Source: Lamellibrachia columna (Eukaryota > Annelida > Polychaeta > Sabellida > Siboglinidae). From it: a DNA stretch of 64,000 nucleotides. The stretch spans positions 62,829,411-62,893,410 of the forward strand of contig OY759266.1 of assembly GCA_963662155.1 (NCBI GenBank). Direction: 5' to 3'. The position numbers and the translations under genes are program-made. Of the stretch, positions 55,324-64,000 are shown one piece after another. Below the pieces are notes generated by a model. That model was not told where the DNA came from, did not search any database, and worked only from the letters and a program-made list of their open reading frames with translations. The first letter of the stretch is position 1; every line of letters starts with the position of its first letter.

Positions 55324-55512
55324 CTAATCAACTAAAATGTGTATTGAATGTTGTTGGATACTTCACATGGATGACCCTTACAACTGATCAACTAAAATAT
55401 GTATTGAATGTTGTTGGATACTTCACATGGATGACCCTTACAACTAATCAACTAAAATGTGTATTGAATGTTGTTGGATACTTCACATGGATGACCCTTA
55501 CAACTAATCAGT
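55324..55512. repeat. 60-bp tandem repeat replacing exon c in copy B
   Basis: About three near-identical units with AAAATGTGTATTGAATGTTG and TTGGATACTTCACATGG. The right end joins sequence that follows exon c in copy A. Confidence 0.9.
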
Positions 55513-56360
55513 ACAATGTTTGACAATATATCTTACATAATCAGATTCATATCTGAAAGATATAAACTCAATTATGTGGTTAGTGTTTGCCAAGCAAATG
55601 ATGCCGCTAATCAGGAGAAAATGTCATTCTAACAGCAATACTGGTTGTTTAGATATTCACCTTTACATGCAGTGGGGATGATATCCTGATACTCTAATAT
55701 GTACAGTCTCTATTTCTCATGGTTGTTATGAGTAATGCTATCCTTTAGTTCTACCATTTATCAAACAACTTCGTAGTCCTCCATTATACAATGTTAAAAA
55801 CAAATGTTTTTAGCATTGAAACTTCATGCTGATTAATTGGTCAGAATATGTATTAATAGTAGCAGCCAATAAACTCAAAATACTCCTTGTACTTACCATG
55901 GACTAAGATATGTTGATGCAACCAGAAACGATTCACTTGTATTTATAATTTTTATTTTTAGACTGCCAAGAGTTTAGGCCTTTCTGATCTCTCAAATTTG
56001 AAAGATGTTTTCAACTTCAAAATTAACTCCATCAGGCTGAACAAATTGCTCATAAGGTCGGCTTGTCAAAGGTCAAGATAAGCATCTTGAAACTGTGGAA
56101 GAAATTGAGGTTGGACAATGTTTATTTTCAGTGGTGGCTTATTATTTATATAATATTAATGTGCTGGCTTAGTACTTCAGGAAAGTATTCTTATGAATAA
56201 TTTCATGAAATATTGATTTCTGGTGCAGACAGCTAATTTATGACCAGCATAGCTGTTTTCATTATGTATAATGTTTCCACATGAAGTCTTCTTTAGCATT
56301 TTGATATACATGATCTGACCAGGAGTGTTCGGACCATTCTTATTGGGAGGAGTGGCATAG

Positions 56361-56540
56361 ATGCTGCAGTTCAGAAATGCTTGCAAACGAAATATTGAAT
56401 CTGTTCAGATCAGCATTGAGTCCTGGGAATCTGCTGCAGCAGACTGCATCAACTGGCGACAGGCTGTGTTGAGTGGTATCAGGAAGACAGAAAAAAGGAG
56501 AAATAAACTGTGGATGGAGAAGAGAGTCCCATCAATCCCT
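56361..56540 (+). pseudogene. LINE C-terminal relic, copy B
   Basis: Same as 45,502-45,690 with a few substitutions and a short deletion after MEKRV. Confidence 0.7.
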
Positions 56541-56795
56541 CATTCATTGTTATCTCAAGTCTGACCCACGTAGGTAGAATGGTATTGCTATATCTCATAC
56601 AGGTCACATATGATGGAGTATTTGTCACTATTGTTACTTTCATGTAGTTTAATATGTTTTTATTATTGCTCCCATCAATGTAATATAACACAGTTATGTT
56701 CAACACATTAAATTGATGTTACCTTGTGTTATCAGAGCCTAACTGAAGTGTTTAGTATAGGGGTTCATACATCAACATGTACTTAACATTGACAG

Positions 56796-57005
56796 AATGT
56801 TTTTACATTGGGAGTCGAGTTGGCAAGAACATCCTGTGTCGCATTGACAAGACTTGCACCAGCATCAGTTGTTGTGTTGACCTTAAGTTGTTCATCTACC
56901 AACACACATTGTCCGCCTACGTCAGATATAACACCTGTAACCTGGAACTGACCATTGGCATCAACGAGTGGACGGCCAGCTTCAAGGTGTTTGAAGAGGA
57001 TTTCA
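56796..57005 (+). pseudogene. Exon f, copy B, donor changed to GC
   Basis: ECFYIGSRVGKNILCRIDKT through IGINEWTASFKVFEEDF, open over all 210 bp, with about ten base changes from copy A, most of them amino-acid-changing. The donor reads TTCA|GCGAGTG where copy A has GTGAGTG; a GC donor can work but this context is weaker. Confidence 0.6.
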
Positions 57006-57317
57006 GCGAGTGATTTTATAGCAAACTTAAATTAGTAGTCATTTCACTCCAGTAGATACTTGTTAATATCTCACTGATCCCTTTGGATATCATAGATGAC
57101 AATAAATGATTTAAACAAATGATCTTCTGATTGTGGAAGTGCCAACAGTATCAATAATATTTGTAAAGCAAATTTGACAGATATCTGTCAAGACTGTCCA
57201 CACATTGATAAAACTGTTTAGTGATTCCTCATCCATCTGCCCTTTGGATGGAAATTTGCTTAAATCTTATTAGATATGTGTCAGCAACATACACATAAGT
57301 ATTTTGTTAATTTTCAG

Positions 57318-57418
57318 TAAAAGAAGACAATGTGAATCTTCTGAAAGAAGCCAACATATTGAGTGTTGACCACACGAAGCTGTACCTCAAGATTGAGAAG
57401 ACAAACAACATTCTGAAG
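57318..57418 (+). CDS. Exon g, copy B
   Basis: 101 bp, same frame and splice signals as 46,525-46,625; one codon change (K to E). Whether it is still expressed is unknown because other exons of this copy are broken. Confidence 0.55.
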
Positions 57419-57532
57419 GTAACCAGTTTGTTTTATGCTGGAAGATCCTACTGCTACTTTGAGTGGACCTGAATCAAATAACATGTTGGCATTGATCTAA
57501 CATGATAGTTGTTGTAGTTTAGTGAACTTACC

Positions 57533-57645
57533 GAACAAATTATACAACTAGATTCATTACAAGGATTATTTCATCCTTTCTTCACTAATAATTAATATCA
57601 GAACATTTCAACCTAACAATAAGGGCTTTATTCTCCCAATATATT
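57533..57645. repeat. Dispersed repeat (copy 3 of 3)
   Basis: Same as 13,435-13,557 and 46,745-46,858; followed by the LINE-beta tail as in copy A. Confidence 0.88.
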
Positions 57646-57649
57646 AAGT

Positions 57650-58345
57650 TTTTAACAAGATTGAACAAGATTGCCATACCCAAACAACAAGTTCCAGATG
57701 GCAAGTGGACAAGGAAGCCATTGTCTTATTGAGAGTCCAACAATTTTCTCATCTATGTGTAGCCCGCCCTTATCAAATATCTGTCAATTCTATTTTTAAA
57801 CATATTCACACTACTAGCATTAACACAATCATTTAGCAGTTTGTTCCATTCATTTATCACCCTTTGTGAGAAAGAGTACTTTCTCATGTCCAACCTACAC
57901 TGCTCCTTAACTAATGCTGCTTTGTGTCCTCAGGTTCTACTGCTCTTCGTTGTGTTCTTTCTAGCTTGTCTGTGTCCTTTTTACGATTCGGCTTCCATGC
58001 TCGAATACAATATTCCAAATGTAGTCTAATTATTGATTTGTACAGGGGTACAATTAGCTATTTTTCCTTATACGTGATAGTTCTCCTAATTAGCCTTAGA
58101 ATTTGATTTCCTGTCGAAGCAGCAATCCGACATTGCTCTGAAACTTTCACGTCAGCACTAAATGTTACTCCTAAGTCCTTTTCTTGTGTGGTTCTACCTA
58201 GTACATTATCCCCCATTTTATATTCTTCATCCATGTTTCCATGTCCTATGTGTATGCATTTACACTTCCCAAAATTGAATAACAATGGCCATTTTTTGAC
58301 CATTTAACTAATTTATTTAGATCATCCTGTAAACTTTGTTTATCT
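57650..58345 (-). mobile_element. LINE-beta copy 9: 3' part, duplicate of copy 8
   Basis: It carries the tail, the C-terminal region and the DLGVTFSADVKVSEQCRIAA region (58058-58303 frame). About 190 bp are deleted near 57,942 relative to copy 8. It ends abruptly at 58,345 (TTTATCTGC). Confidence 0.85.
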
Positions 58346-58815
58346 GCACTGCTAAAAATAATTTTCTTGTTTTAATAAAAAAAACTTAAAACAAGAAAAA
58401 TTTCTAGGGAGCCACGTAAGAAAATTATTTTCGTGATTTAAGAAATGTTACATAAGAAAAATTTTCTTGGCTTAAGAAAATAGTTTCTAAAATCAAGAAA
58501 AGGCTATAGAATTCTTTTCTTAATTGTCCAAGAAAATTGTTCTTATTTAAGAAAATTTTTTTATGAAATAAGAAAAACATTTTCTTAAATCAAGAAAAAA
58601 AGCAAGAACATTTTTCTTAAATTATTTTCTAGGGAGCCACACAAGAAAATTTGTAAATCAAGAAATGTTTTCTTAAATTTAATAAGAATATTTTTCTTGT
58701 AGTCATTTTGGATGTTTCACGTTAGTAAGAATATTTTTTGGAAAATAAGAAAAACCTTCTGAAAGACTTTTTCTTGGAATAAGAAACATTTCCTCATTTA
58801 TATATTTTTCTTATA
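58346..58815. repeat. TTTTCTT/AAGAAAA-rich block
   Basis: About 470 bp with more than 25 TTTTCTT or AAGAAAA words in both orientations and a core TCTAGGGAGCCAC present twice (58,404 and 58,630). It resembles an imperfect tandem or foldback repeat. Confidence 0.75.
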
Positions 58816-60316
58816 AAAAGAAAGACTACTGATCACTGCATGTCAGCAATCATTTCTGAAAATAAGACAATTTTCTTACCGCAAAATGCGATGCAAAAAT
58901 TCGATCAATTATCAAGGAACATACTACCATGAAATGACAAAAAGGAGCAAGTGATATTTCTGCCATCACAATGTTGGAACTATCACAATGATGGGACCAA
59001 AAGCCATATTTTAACATAATAAAACCTTTTAGATGGCAGATTTTCTACAGATGACACGGCATAAAGGATCAAGTGACAATGGAATAGTGTTTTATTATGA
59101 GAAAAGGGAGCAAGTGTGTGACCAATAGCATCACATGTTATTGCGACAGCCATGCAATCAGTCTGCAGTTCTCATACCCAGTAAGGTCATTCCTTGTTAA
59201 ATCAACCAATTTTCAGGAAATTAAAAAAGGTGATGTCTCAGAATGTCCTAACATTTGAACCAATTAGCAAGTGGTTATATCTGAGCAGCTTTGCAGAAAA
59301 ACTAAGCTAAGGGGTAAACGCACTTGTTATACTTTCAGGTGCCTCTAACTACAGAGCTTAAATTTGCTAAATGTCTAGATATATTCGTACAGATGTGCAT
59401 CACAAAATTAAAGAATGATAATGAGAAGGATAATGTATGTACAGAGTGTGCAAACATCAAGTTTTTTATTTTATTTTTATTTCTGAGAGTGATTTTAGCA
59501 GTCTGTATTTCAAATTGTTATTTTATAGGACAAGCTACAAAGTGCTACTGTATACTGTCTGGGATACTTGTAATGACTACTTAGTTCAATAGGAATGTAG
59601 TTACTATATCTTCAGAAAAATTCAGTCTTAAATTCGATATTTTACAAATTTCAACTTTCAGAATGACAATGTTGGACAAGTCTTATGATCACCGTATTTG
59701 CACTGTGCACAATCCTTTATATACTGCAGCTGAAATATCAGTGTTCTGTTTAATTATCTTTTCTCCCAAATTAGCGAGTGATAAATTTATGAAACTATTA
59801 CAAATTACTGCACAACAAGCTTATTGACACAAAAGCTGGAAAAGGTCGCATGCTCGAACTTAGAGCATTGCCAAATAAAAAAATCAAAGCATTACTTAAT
59901 TCTTAAAATGTTAATTGATTATGACAACTGGTCACATAATTCTGTAATAAGACCTGCCTCATTGTTTCTTAAGGGGAGTTATTCAAGGGTGATTTGATTG
60001 CACTTGCTGCTCTATGACAACATTTTTCTGTGTCAATAACTTATTTTATAAAAATGACAAAATGGAGCAAGTGACACAAAGTCAACAAATAACCATGTCA
60101 CAAAAAAGTACTAATAATTTTTATAAATACACTTACTCAAATACTCCAAAGAATGGTGTACAATTACTGTGCTGTAATATGCACAAGAGAGCAAACCAAA
60201 ATATGTTTTGTACGATATTTAAAAAACCATCGTCACTTGCTCACTTTTGTCATTTCACGGCAATATATTGTAAAATGCAAGGTCACGGATTTAAACACCA
60301 AACGCACACAAACACC
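58816..60316. other. Non-coding stretch
   Basis: No gene supported. The phrase GGAGCAAGTG (with ATGACAAAA before it) recurs near 58,942, 59,108 and 60,064. Confidence 0.45.
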
Positions 60317-60472
60317 CACATTACATCCCTTGTACCTCTACAGAATGGGTGACCTTATAAGAGGGGACTACTGGCACAGTAAAGTACAAACACACACATT
60401 ACAGCCATTTTACCTCTACAGAACGGGTGACCTTATAAGAGGGGACTACTGGCACAGTAAAGTACAAACAAA
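60317..60472. repeat. 78-bp tandem duplication
   Basis: Two units (60317-60394 and 60395-60472) with GGTGACCTTATAAGAGGGGA and CTACTGGCACAGTAAAGTAC; six or so differences. Confidence 0.93.
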
Positions 60473-60785
60473 TGCGAAACTAAATTGCCGTAGTAACAAT
60501 TAGTTGAAATTTTAAAAGCATTTGAATTGTGTACAATTTCAAAGACATAGTAGCAATGGCACGATTTAGATGTCCATGTCATTCTGCACACATCAAAGAA
60601 GGAACAATACATTGCCAGTAGATACAATTAGTGAACTTCCTAGTTTGTGAAAGCCAAGGATTTCATCCATAGATTTATTGTATTACACATTAGCTTTCAT
60701 GAAAGTTAAAACAGTCAGAATTATGACATGTTAATGGGTATTTTCATTTCTACTCATGATCAAGTTGACAAGTTGAAAGTACTGA
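60473..60785. other. Non-coding spacer
   Basis: Nothing recognised up to the 3' end of the next element. Confidence 0.5.
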
Positions 60786-60810
60786 ATATAATAACAAATG
60801 CAAACTGCCT

Positions 60811-60964
60811 AGGCCAAGGAATGACATTTAGATTTATTAATTAAGTAGCATGAAATCAGGCAAGCATACATCATCAAAATAAGATACATCAAATAATCTC
60901 AGCAAGCATGCCGGCCCCCAGAAGTGTTTATACATAATTAGTATCTCATGCCTATCAGCTACCG
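60811..60964 (-). repeat. B-type 3' repeat of the coding element
   Basis: The complement of 22718-22870 with about ten differences; the flank at 60,965-61,040 also matches 23,700-23,779. Confidence 0.9.
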
Positions 60965-61129
60965 ACTACCAATACTATCTGTACCACTACTGTCTTCAAT
61001 ACAATTCACATGATATCGGTGGGGGTCACTCCGCCACTAGGTCACCCCCTGTGACCGACCCCCACCCTAATTATAATCAATATTAGGTATCCCTCTTTCC
61101 CTCGCGCGAGCAATGCGGGTAGAGATTCA

Positions 61130-61340
61130 GCTGTTGACCCCGCCGCTGTCAGGGCCTCGACTGCACCCCCACCCGCCCCACTCACAGCTCAAATCTAGCC
61201 AACACTCCGCCGCTGTCAGAGTATCAACCACATTCGAACAGTGGATCTGCAACATATAAACAATAAACACGATGATAGTTGCCGACTCCGCCGCTGTCGG
61301 AGTCTTGACAACATCGCCGCACAACGAACCTGCAACATAC
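61130..61340. repeat. About 75-85-bp imperfect repeats, three units
   Basis: CCGCCGCTGTCAG or CCGCCGCTGTCGG at 61,140, 61,208 and 61,292, each followed by G(A/C)GTNTNGAC-like sequence; two units share ACCTGCAACATA-type ends. Frames here are artefacts. Confidence 0.75.
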
Positions 61341-61475
61341 AACCATATTTAACATCGATCGACACAGATAAACGAAGTAACTGCTGTTGATACCACTGTC
61401 CGAATCTAGGCACTATCTTTATAGTCCCAGTTGGTATGAATGATAACAGGTACAACCTGACCTGGATGTAGCATG

Positions 61476-62459
61476 TTATGATATCCGAATGTATCTGCGG
61501 AAAGCATCTGAAGCCCATCTACCCGCTGCTCTAATTTGCGCGTCTGACTCACCCCTAAGAGCTGCTGACGTGGCAGCTCCAATTCTGAAACTATGTCCTT
61601 TAAAAACTTTAGTACTCAACCCACAGAATTCCAGCAGGCGTTTTAATATAGCATCAAACTCCCTCCGCAGCATTGGAGTGCCATCTGCATATGCAAATAA
61701 TATAGCCTGTCTAGGACCCCTAACATGTAAGAATTCTCTAAGAAATGTGGCAGGATAAATGGATGTCCCCCCAATACACTGGCCATTTACTTGTAAGGAT
61801 TGCGGACCCTGCTAGCAACTGTGTTTAAATTGTCTAAAAGAAACCGTGATTACGTCACCATTCACCGCCACATCCCTCAGAAAGAGGCATCCCTGTTCTG
61901 CCCTGCTGGCTCGAGGGACCATTTCCCCAACGCGTAAGTAAGCCTTGAAGGCTAACACCATCATGGCGCGAAGCATAACACATTTATAATGAGAAGACAA
62001 AACTTGAGGCAGGGCCCTAATGAGATGTGCGAGAATAGGCAGTGTGATTGGTAACCGGACATCTGACCTAGATCTCAGTTTCTGAGCACCTAGCAGTACT
62101 CTTGCAACAACAAAATTCTTAGCTGGGTCATGCAAGCCATTGACTTTATGGAAATAAGAAATGGCCGAGATAGTTGAGATAATTGTAGATGGAGCATAAC
62201 CAGCGTTATGTAAATGAGCAACAAAAAGCAACATCATTGCGACTGACACTGGCAACTTAGGAACATAGCCCAAAGACTGGAAAAATCCTACCAGCTTCGA
62301 CCATGACCTCTCGTACTGCACTTTGGATGATGAAGCTAGGGACGCCTGCATGAGTAGCTCTACAGTGTCCCTAAGGCGGCTGGGGATATGTGGAACGGCA
62401 CTGTCGCTGGATCGCGATTGACCCATGGCGCCATCACTCGGAATTCCTCGATCTGACAA
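61476..62459 (-). pseudogene. Tyrosine recombinase, one in-frame stop
   Basis: N-terminal SAM-like part LASSSKVQYERSWSKLVGFF and AHLHNAGYAPSTIISTISAI, then catalytic R in MVLAFKAYLRVGEMVPR. A TAG at 61812-61814 follows FRQFKHSC. The same frame then runs on, open, through FLREFLHVRGPRQAILFAYA and KRLLEFCGLSTKV to KGHSFRIGAATSAA (H-x-x-R), AAGRWASDAFRRYI (W and catalytic Tyr) and the natural stop at 61,476. All catalytic residues are there, so only one base change stands between this and an open gene. The recombinase inserts circular DNA in this class. Starts inside the RT frame (100-bp overlap). Confidence 0.88.
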
Positions 62460-64000
62460 CGGGATAATCTGTCGGCTAGAACGTTGTAACGTCCTGGTAC
62501 ATGTCGAGCAGTGAAGTTAATGTTACGATGCAAGCATGACAAAATTAACTTACGTAACAAAACCATCACACAAGTCTCTCTAGATGTCTGCTTGTTAATT
62601 ATGGCGACCAGGGCCTCGTTATCTGTGAAAAAACAGACGCTACTGTTAGCCCATGAAGCCCCCCACAACTCCACAGCCGCCACAATCGGGTACAATTCTA
62701 ATACTGTGATGTTAAGGTTAAGCCAAGAACTGGGCCATGTACCAAAGAACCACTCTGGGCCACACACTGCACCATATCCTATGCCCCCAGAAGCATCGGT
62801 GTATAACTGTAGGTAATCACCGGTCATAAAGTTAATGTCAAGAAAAAAGGCTTTACCATTAAACCCTTTCAGGAATTCCTGCCATAAAACCAGGTCGAGC
62901 TTAACCTGCTTGGTTAGTCTTATATGGTAGCTTGGTCTACTAACCCCCAGGGTCAGGTCAATTAGCCGTCTAAGAAACGCCCTCCCTGGAATGATAACCG
63001 TGCACGCAAAATTCAAGACGCCTATTAGGGACTGTAATTCTCTGAGTGTAACTTTCTGCCTACTCAGAAATGACTGCAGTAACATTTGGCATCGGGCTAA
63101 CTTATCCTCGGGAAGACGGGCTTCCATACTGACCGAATCCAGAGTGACACCCAAAAATTGGAGAGCCGTTGTCGGGCCAACCGTCTTACCTGGTGCCAGC
63201 GGGACTCCAATCTTGGCACATAGGTCCATAAATGACCTCATATCCTGTTCGCACTTCTCAATAGACTCGGCCATAAACAAGAAGTCATCAATGACATGGA
63301 CTACCTTCGATGCCCCGAGTTTAGATACTGCCACCCATTCTAACGCTGAGCTGAAAGCCTCAAATATCGCACATGCACTCGCACATCCCATCGGCAATAC
63401 GATATCCATGTAGTATTTATCCCGCCATTTAAATCCCAGCAATGGTGTGTCCTTAGGGGCGATAGGAATGATCCGGAACGCCGACTCAATGTCTACTTTA
63501 GCCATAAAAACTATTGTTTCAGCGTCCTTAATAAACGAAACTGCGTTCTGTATGGATGCATACTGCACTGTGGCTAACTCCTGGGGAATGTAATCATTGA
63601 CTGAAGACCCTTCTGGGTGAGACAGATTATGGATCATTCTATATTCGCCGGGGACTTTCTTGGGTACTACTCCCAAAGGCGAAATTCTGTAAGCAGGAGT
63701 AGTAGGCTGATTATCGAAGGGGCCTAACACACGACCTAGAGCTACTTCTTTAGCCAGTTTGGTGTCTATTACCTGCGGATACTCGAATGCGGATCTCATG
63801 TTCTTGACCCTTTTGTCATTCTGAACAGGCAAACTCAAACATCCAATTTCAAATCCTGCACTAAAACCTTTTACTAAAAACTTCCGCTTACCTACATCGT
63901 ATCCTTGTAACATCTGATCTAGAACCGAGGGTAACACTGGCGAAGGCATGGCCCGATCAAGGTTTTCTAATGATACGCTGGGGAATGGTGGACTTACGTG
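62360..64000 (-). CDS. Reverse transcriptase-RNase H of the tyrosine-recombinase element (partial at window edge)
   Basis: Open from the window end; residue numbers from the ATG at 63949. RT: ISPLGVVPKKVPGEYRMIHN (89-108), KVDIESAFRIIPI (motif A, D153), YYMDIVLPMGCASACAIFEA (179-198, motif B), HVIDDFLFM (motif C, IDD at 220-222), FLGVTLDS. RNase H: LQLYTDASGGIGYGAV (Asp), VLELYPIVAAVELWG (Glu), CFFTDNEALVAI (Asp), NVLADRLSR (Asp). All catalytic residues are intact. The frame also runs upstream of the ATG (SPPFPSVSLENLDRA), so the start is probably outside the window. Confidence 0.93.
   Translation of the reverse strand, partial: HVSPPFPSVSLENLDRAMPSPVLPSVLDQMLQGYDVGKRKFLVKGFSAGFEIGCLSLPVQNDKRVKNMRSAFEYPQVIDTKLAKEVALGRVLGPFDNQPTTPAYRISPLGVVPKKVPGEYRMIHNLSHPEGSSVNDYIPQELATVQYASIQNAVSFIKDAETIVFMAKVDIESAFRIIPIAPKDTPLLGFKWRDKYYMDIVLPMGCASACAIFEAFSSALEWVAVSKLGASKVVHVIDDFLFMAESIEKCEQDMRSFMDLCAKIGVPLAPGKTVGPTTALQFLGVTLDSVSMEARLPEDKLARCQMLLQSFLSRQKVTLRELQSLIGVLNFACTVIIPGRAFLRRLIDLTLGVSRPSYHIRLTKQVKLDLVLWQEFLKGFNGKAFFLDINFMTGDYLQLYTDASGGIGYGAVCGPEWFFGTWPSSWLNLNITVLELYPIVAAVELWGASWANSSVCFFTDNEALVAIINKQTSRETCVMVLLRKLILSCLHRNINFTARHVPGRYNVLADRLSRCQIEEFRVMAPWVNRDPATVPFHISPAALGTL

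Larger units (their letters stand above)
52330..57650 (+). repeat. Segmental duplication, copy B
   Basis: Partner of 41,025-46,860. Compared with copy A it lacks about 290 bp near 54,730, lacks exon c, has a frameshift in exon b and a GT-to-GC change at the exon f donor. Match continues into LINE-beta (57,650 on) with the same junction. Confidence 0.92.
60786..64000 (-). mobile_element. Tyrosine-recombinase retrotransposon (DIRS/Ngaro-like), 5' part outside window
   Basis: Minus-strand order is RT-RNase H (62360-64000), overlapping tyrosine recombinase (61476-62459), non-coding tail with three imperfect repeats, and the B repeat (60,811-60,964). No LTRs, no integrase and no endonuclease. B matches the terminal repeat of the non-coding element at 20-24 kb. 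After B there is no A repeat, so this 3' end is truncated. Confidence 0.88.

Noticed and set aside
62511..63413. Plus-strand frames of 101 and 140 codons
   Set aside because: Antisense to the RT-RNase H gene, which has all catalytic motifs.

Overview
This is animal genomic DNA, AT-rich and packed with eukaryotic transposable elements. There is no bacterial signal. It holds at least five lineages of non-LTR retrotransposon (LINE), a tyrosine-recombinase (DIRS/Ngaro-type) retrotransposon with a non-autonomous relative, long AT and CA microsatellites, many minisatellites, and pieces of host genes with spliceosomal signals. The host modules (a Cys-Cys-rich secreted-type domain, a rhodopsin-like receptor) and the TE mix suggest a marine invertebrate, most likely a lophotrochozoan; I cannot name the species.

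Layout. 1-3.5 kb: a minus-strand LINE whose endonuclease-RT frame is preceded, out of frame, by a 2A-like motif. 3.7-4.0 kb: an RT fragment. 4.5-4.95 kb: AT/ATACAT microsatellite. 5.6-6.8, 9.3 and 11.5-12.6 kb: decayed pieces of one abundant LINE family (here LINE-beta). 13.6-19.5 kb: a second LINE (LINE-gamma) split by a LINE-beta insertion. 20.2-24.0 kb: a tyrosine-recombinase-type element without coding genes, inserted in an AT repeat, with A...B|A...B terminal repeats, a tRNA-Ile(UAU)-like sequence and a roughly 71-bp hairpin minisatellite. 24.4-25.3 kb: a GPCR pseudogene. 25.6-29.9 kb: the best LINE-beta copy, with an SGNH-esterase ORF1 and an intact 957-codon ORF2. 30.8-31.4 kb: minisatellites. 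32.6-34.2 kb: LINE-delta plus an L1-type ORF1 relic. 36.1-37.2 kb: a possible integrase relic and an RTE-type LINE, then (CA)n. 39.65-41 kb: LINE-beta pieces. 41-58.3 kb: a tandem segmental duplication carrying a decayed multi-exon gene and an old LINE-beta copy. 58.3-60.8 kb: non-coding, with a TTTTCTT/AAGAAAA-rich block. 60.8-64 kb: a coding tyrosine-recombinase retrotransposon that runs off the window.

How it fits together. LINE-beta ORF1 and ORF2 are joined by the heptamer TTTAAAC directly before the ORF1 stop. The arrangement is the same in two diverged copies, and ORF2 has no AUG before its first endonuclease motif, so programmed -1 frameshifting is the best explanation. The element at 60.8-64 kb shares its 3' repeat with the non-coding element at 20-24 kb and is a plausible source of its mobility. 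The host gene pieces in the duplication are broken in both copies, so the window may hold no working host gene; the most nearly functional coding unit is the LINE-beta copy at 25.6-29.9 kb.
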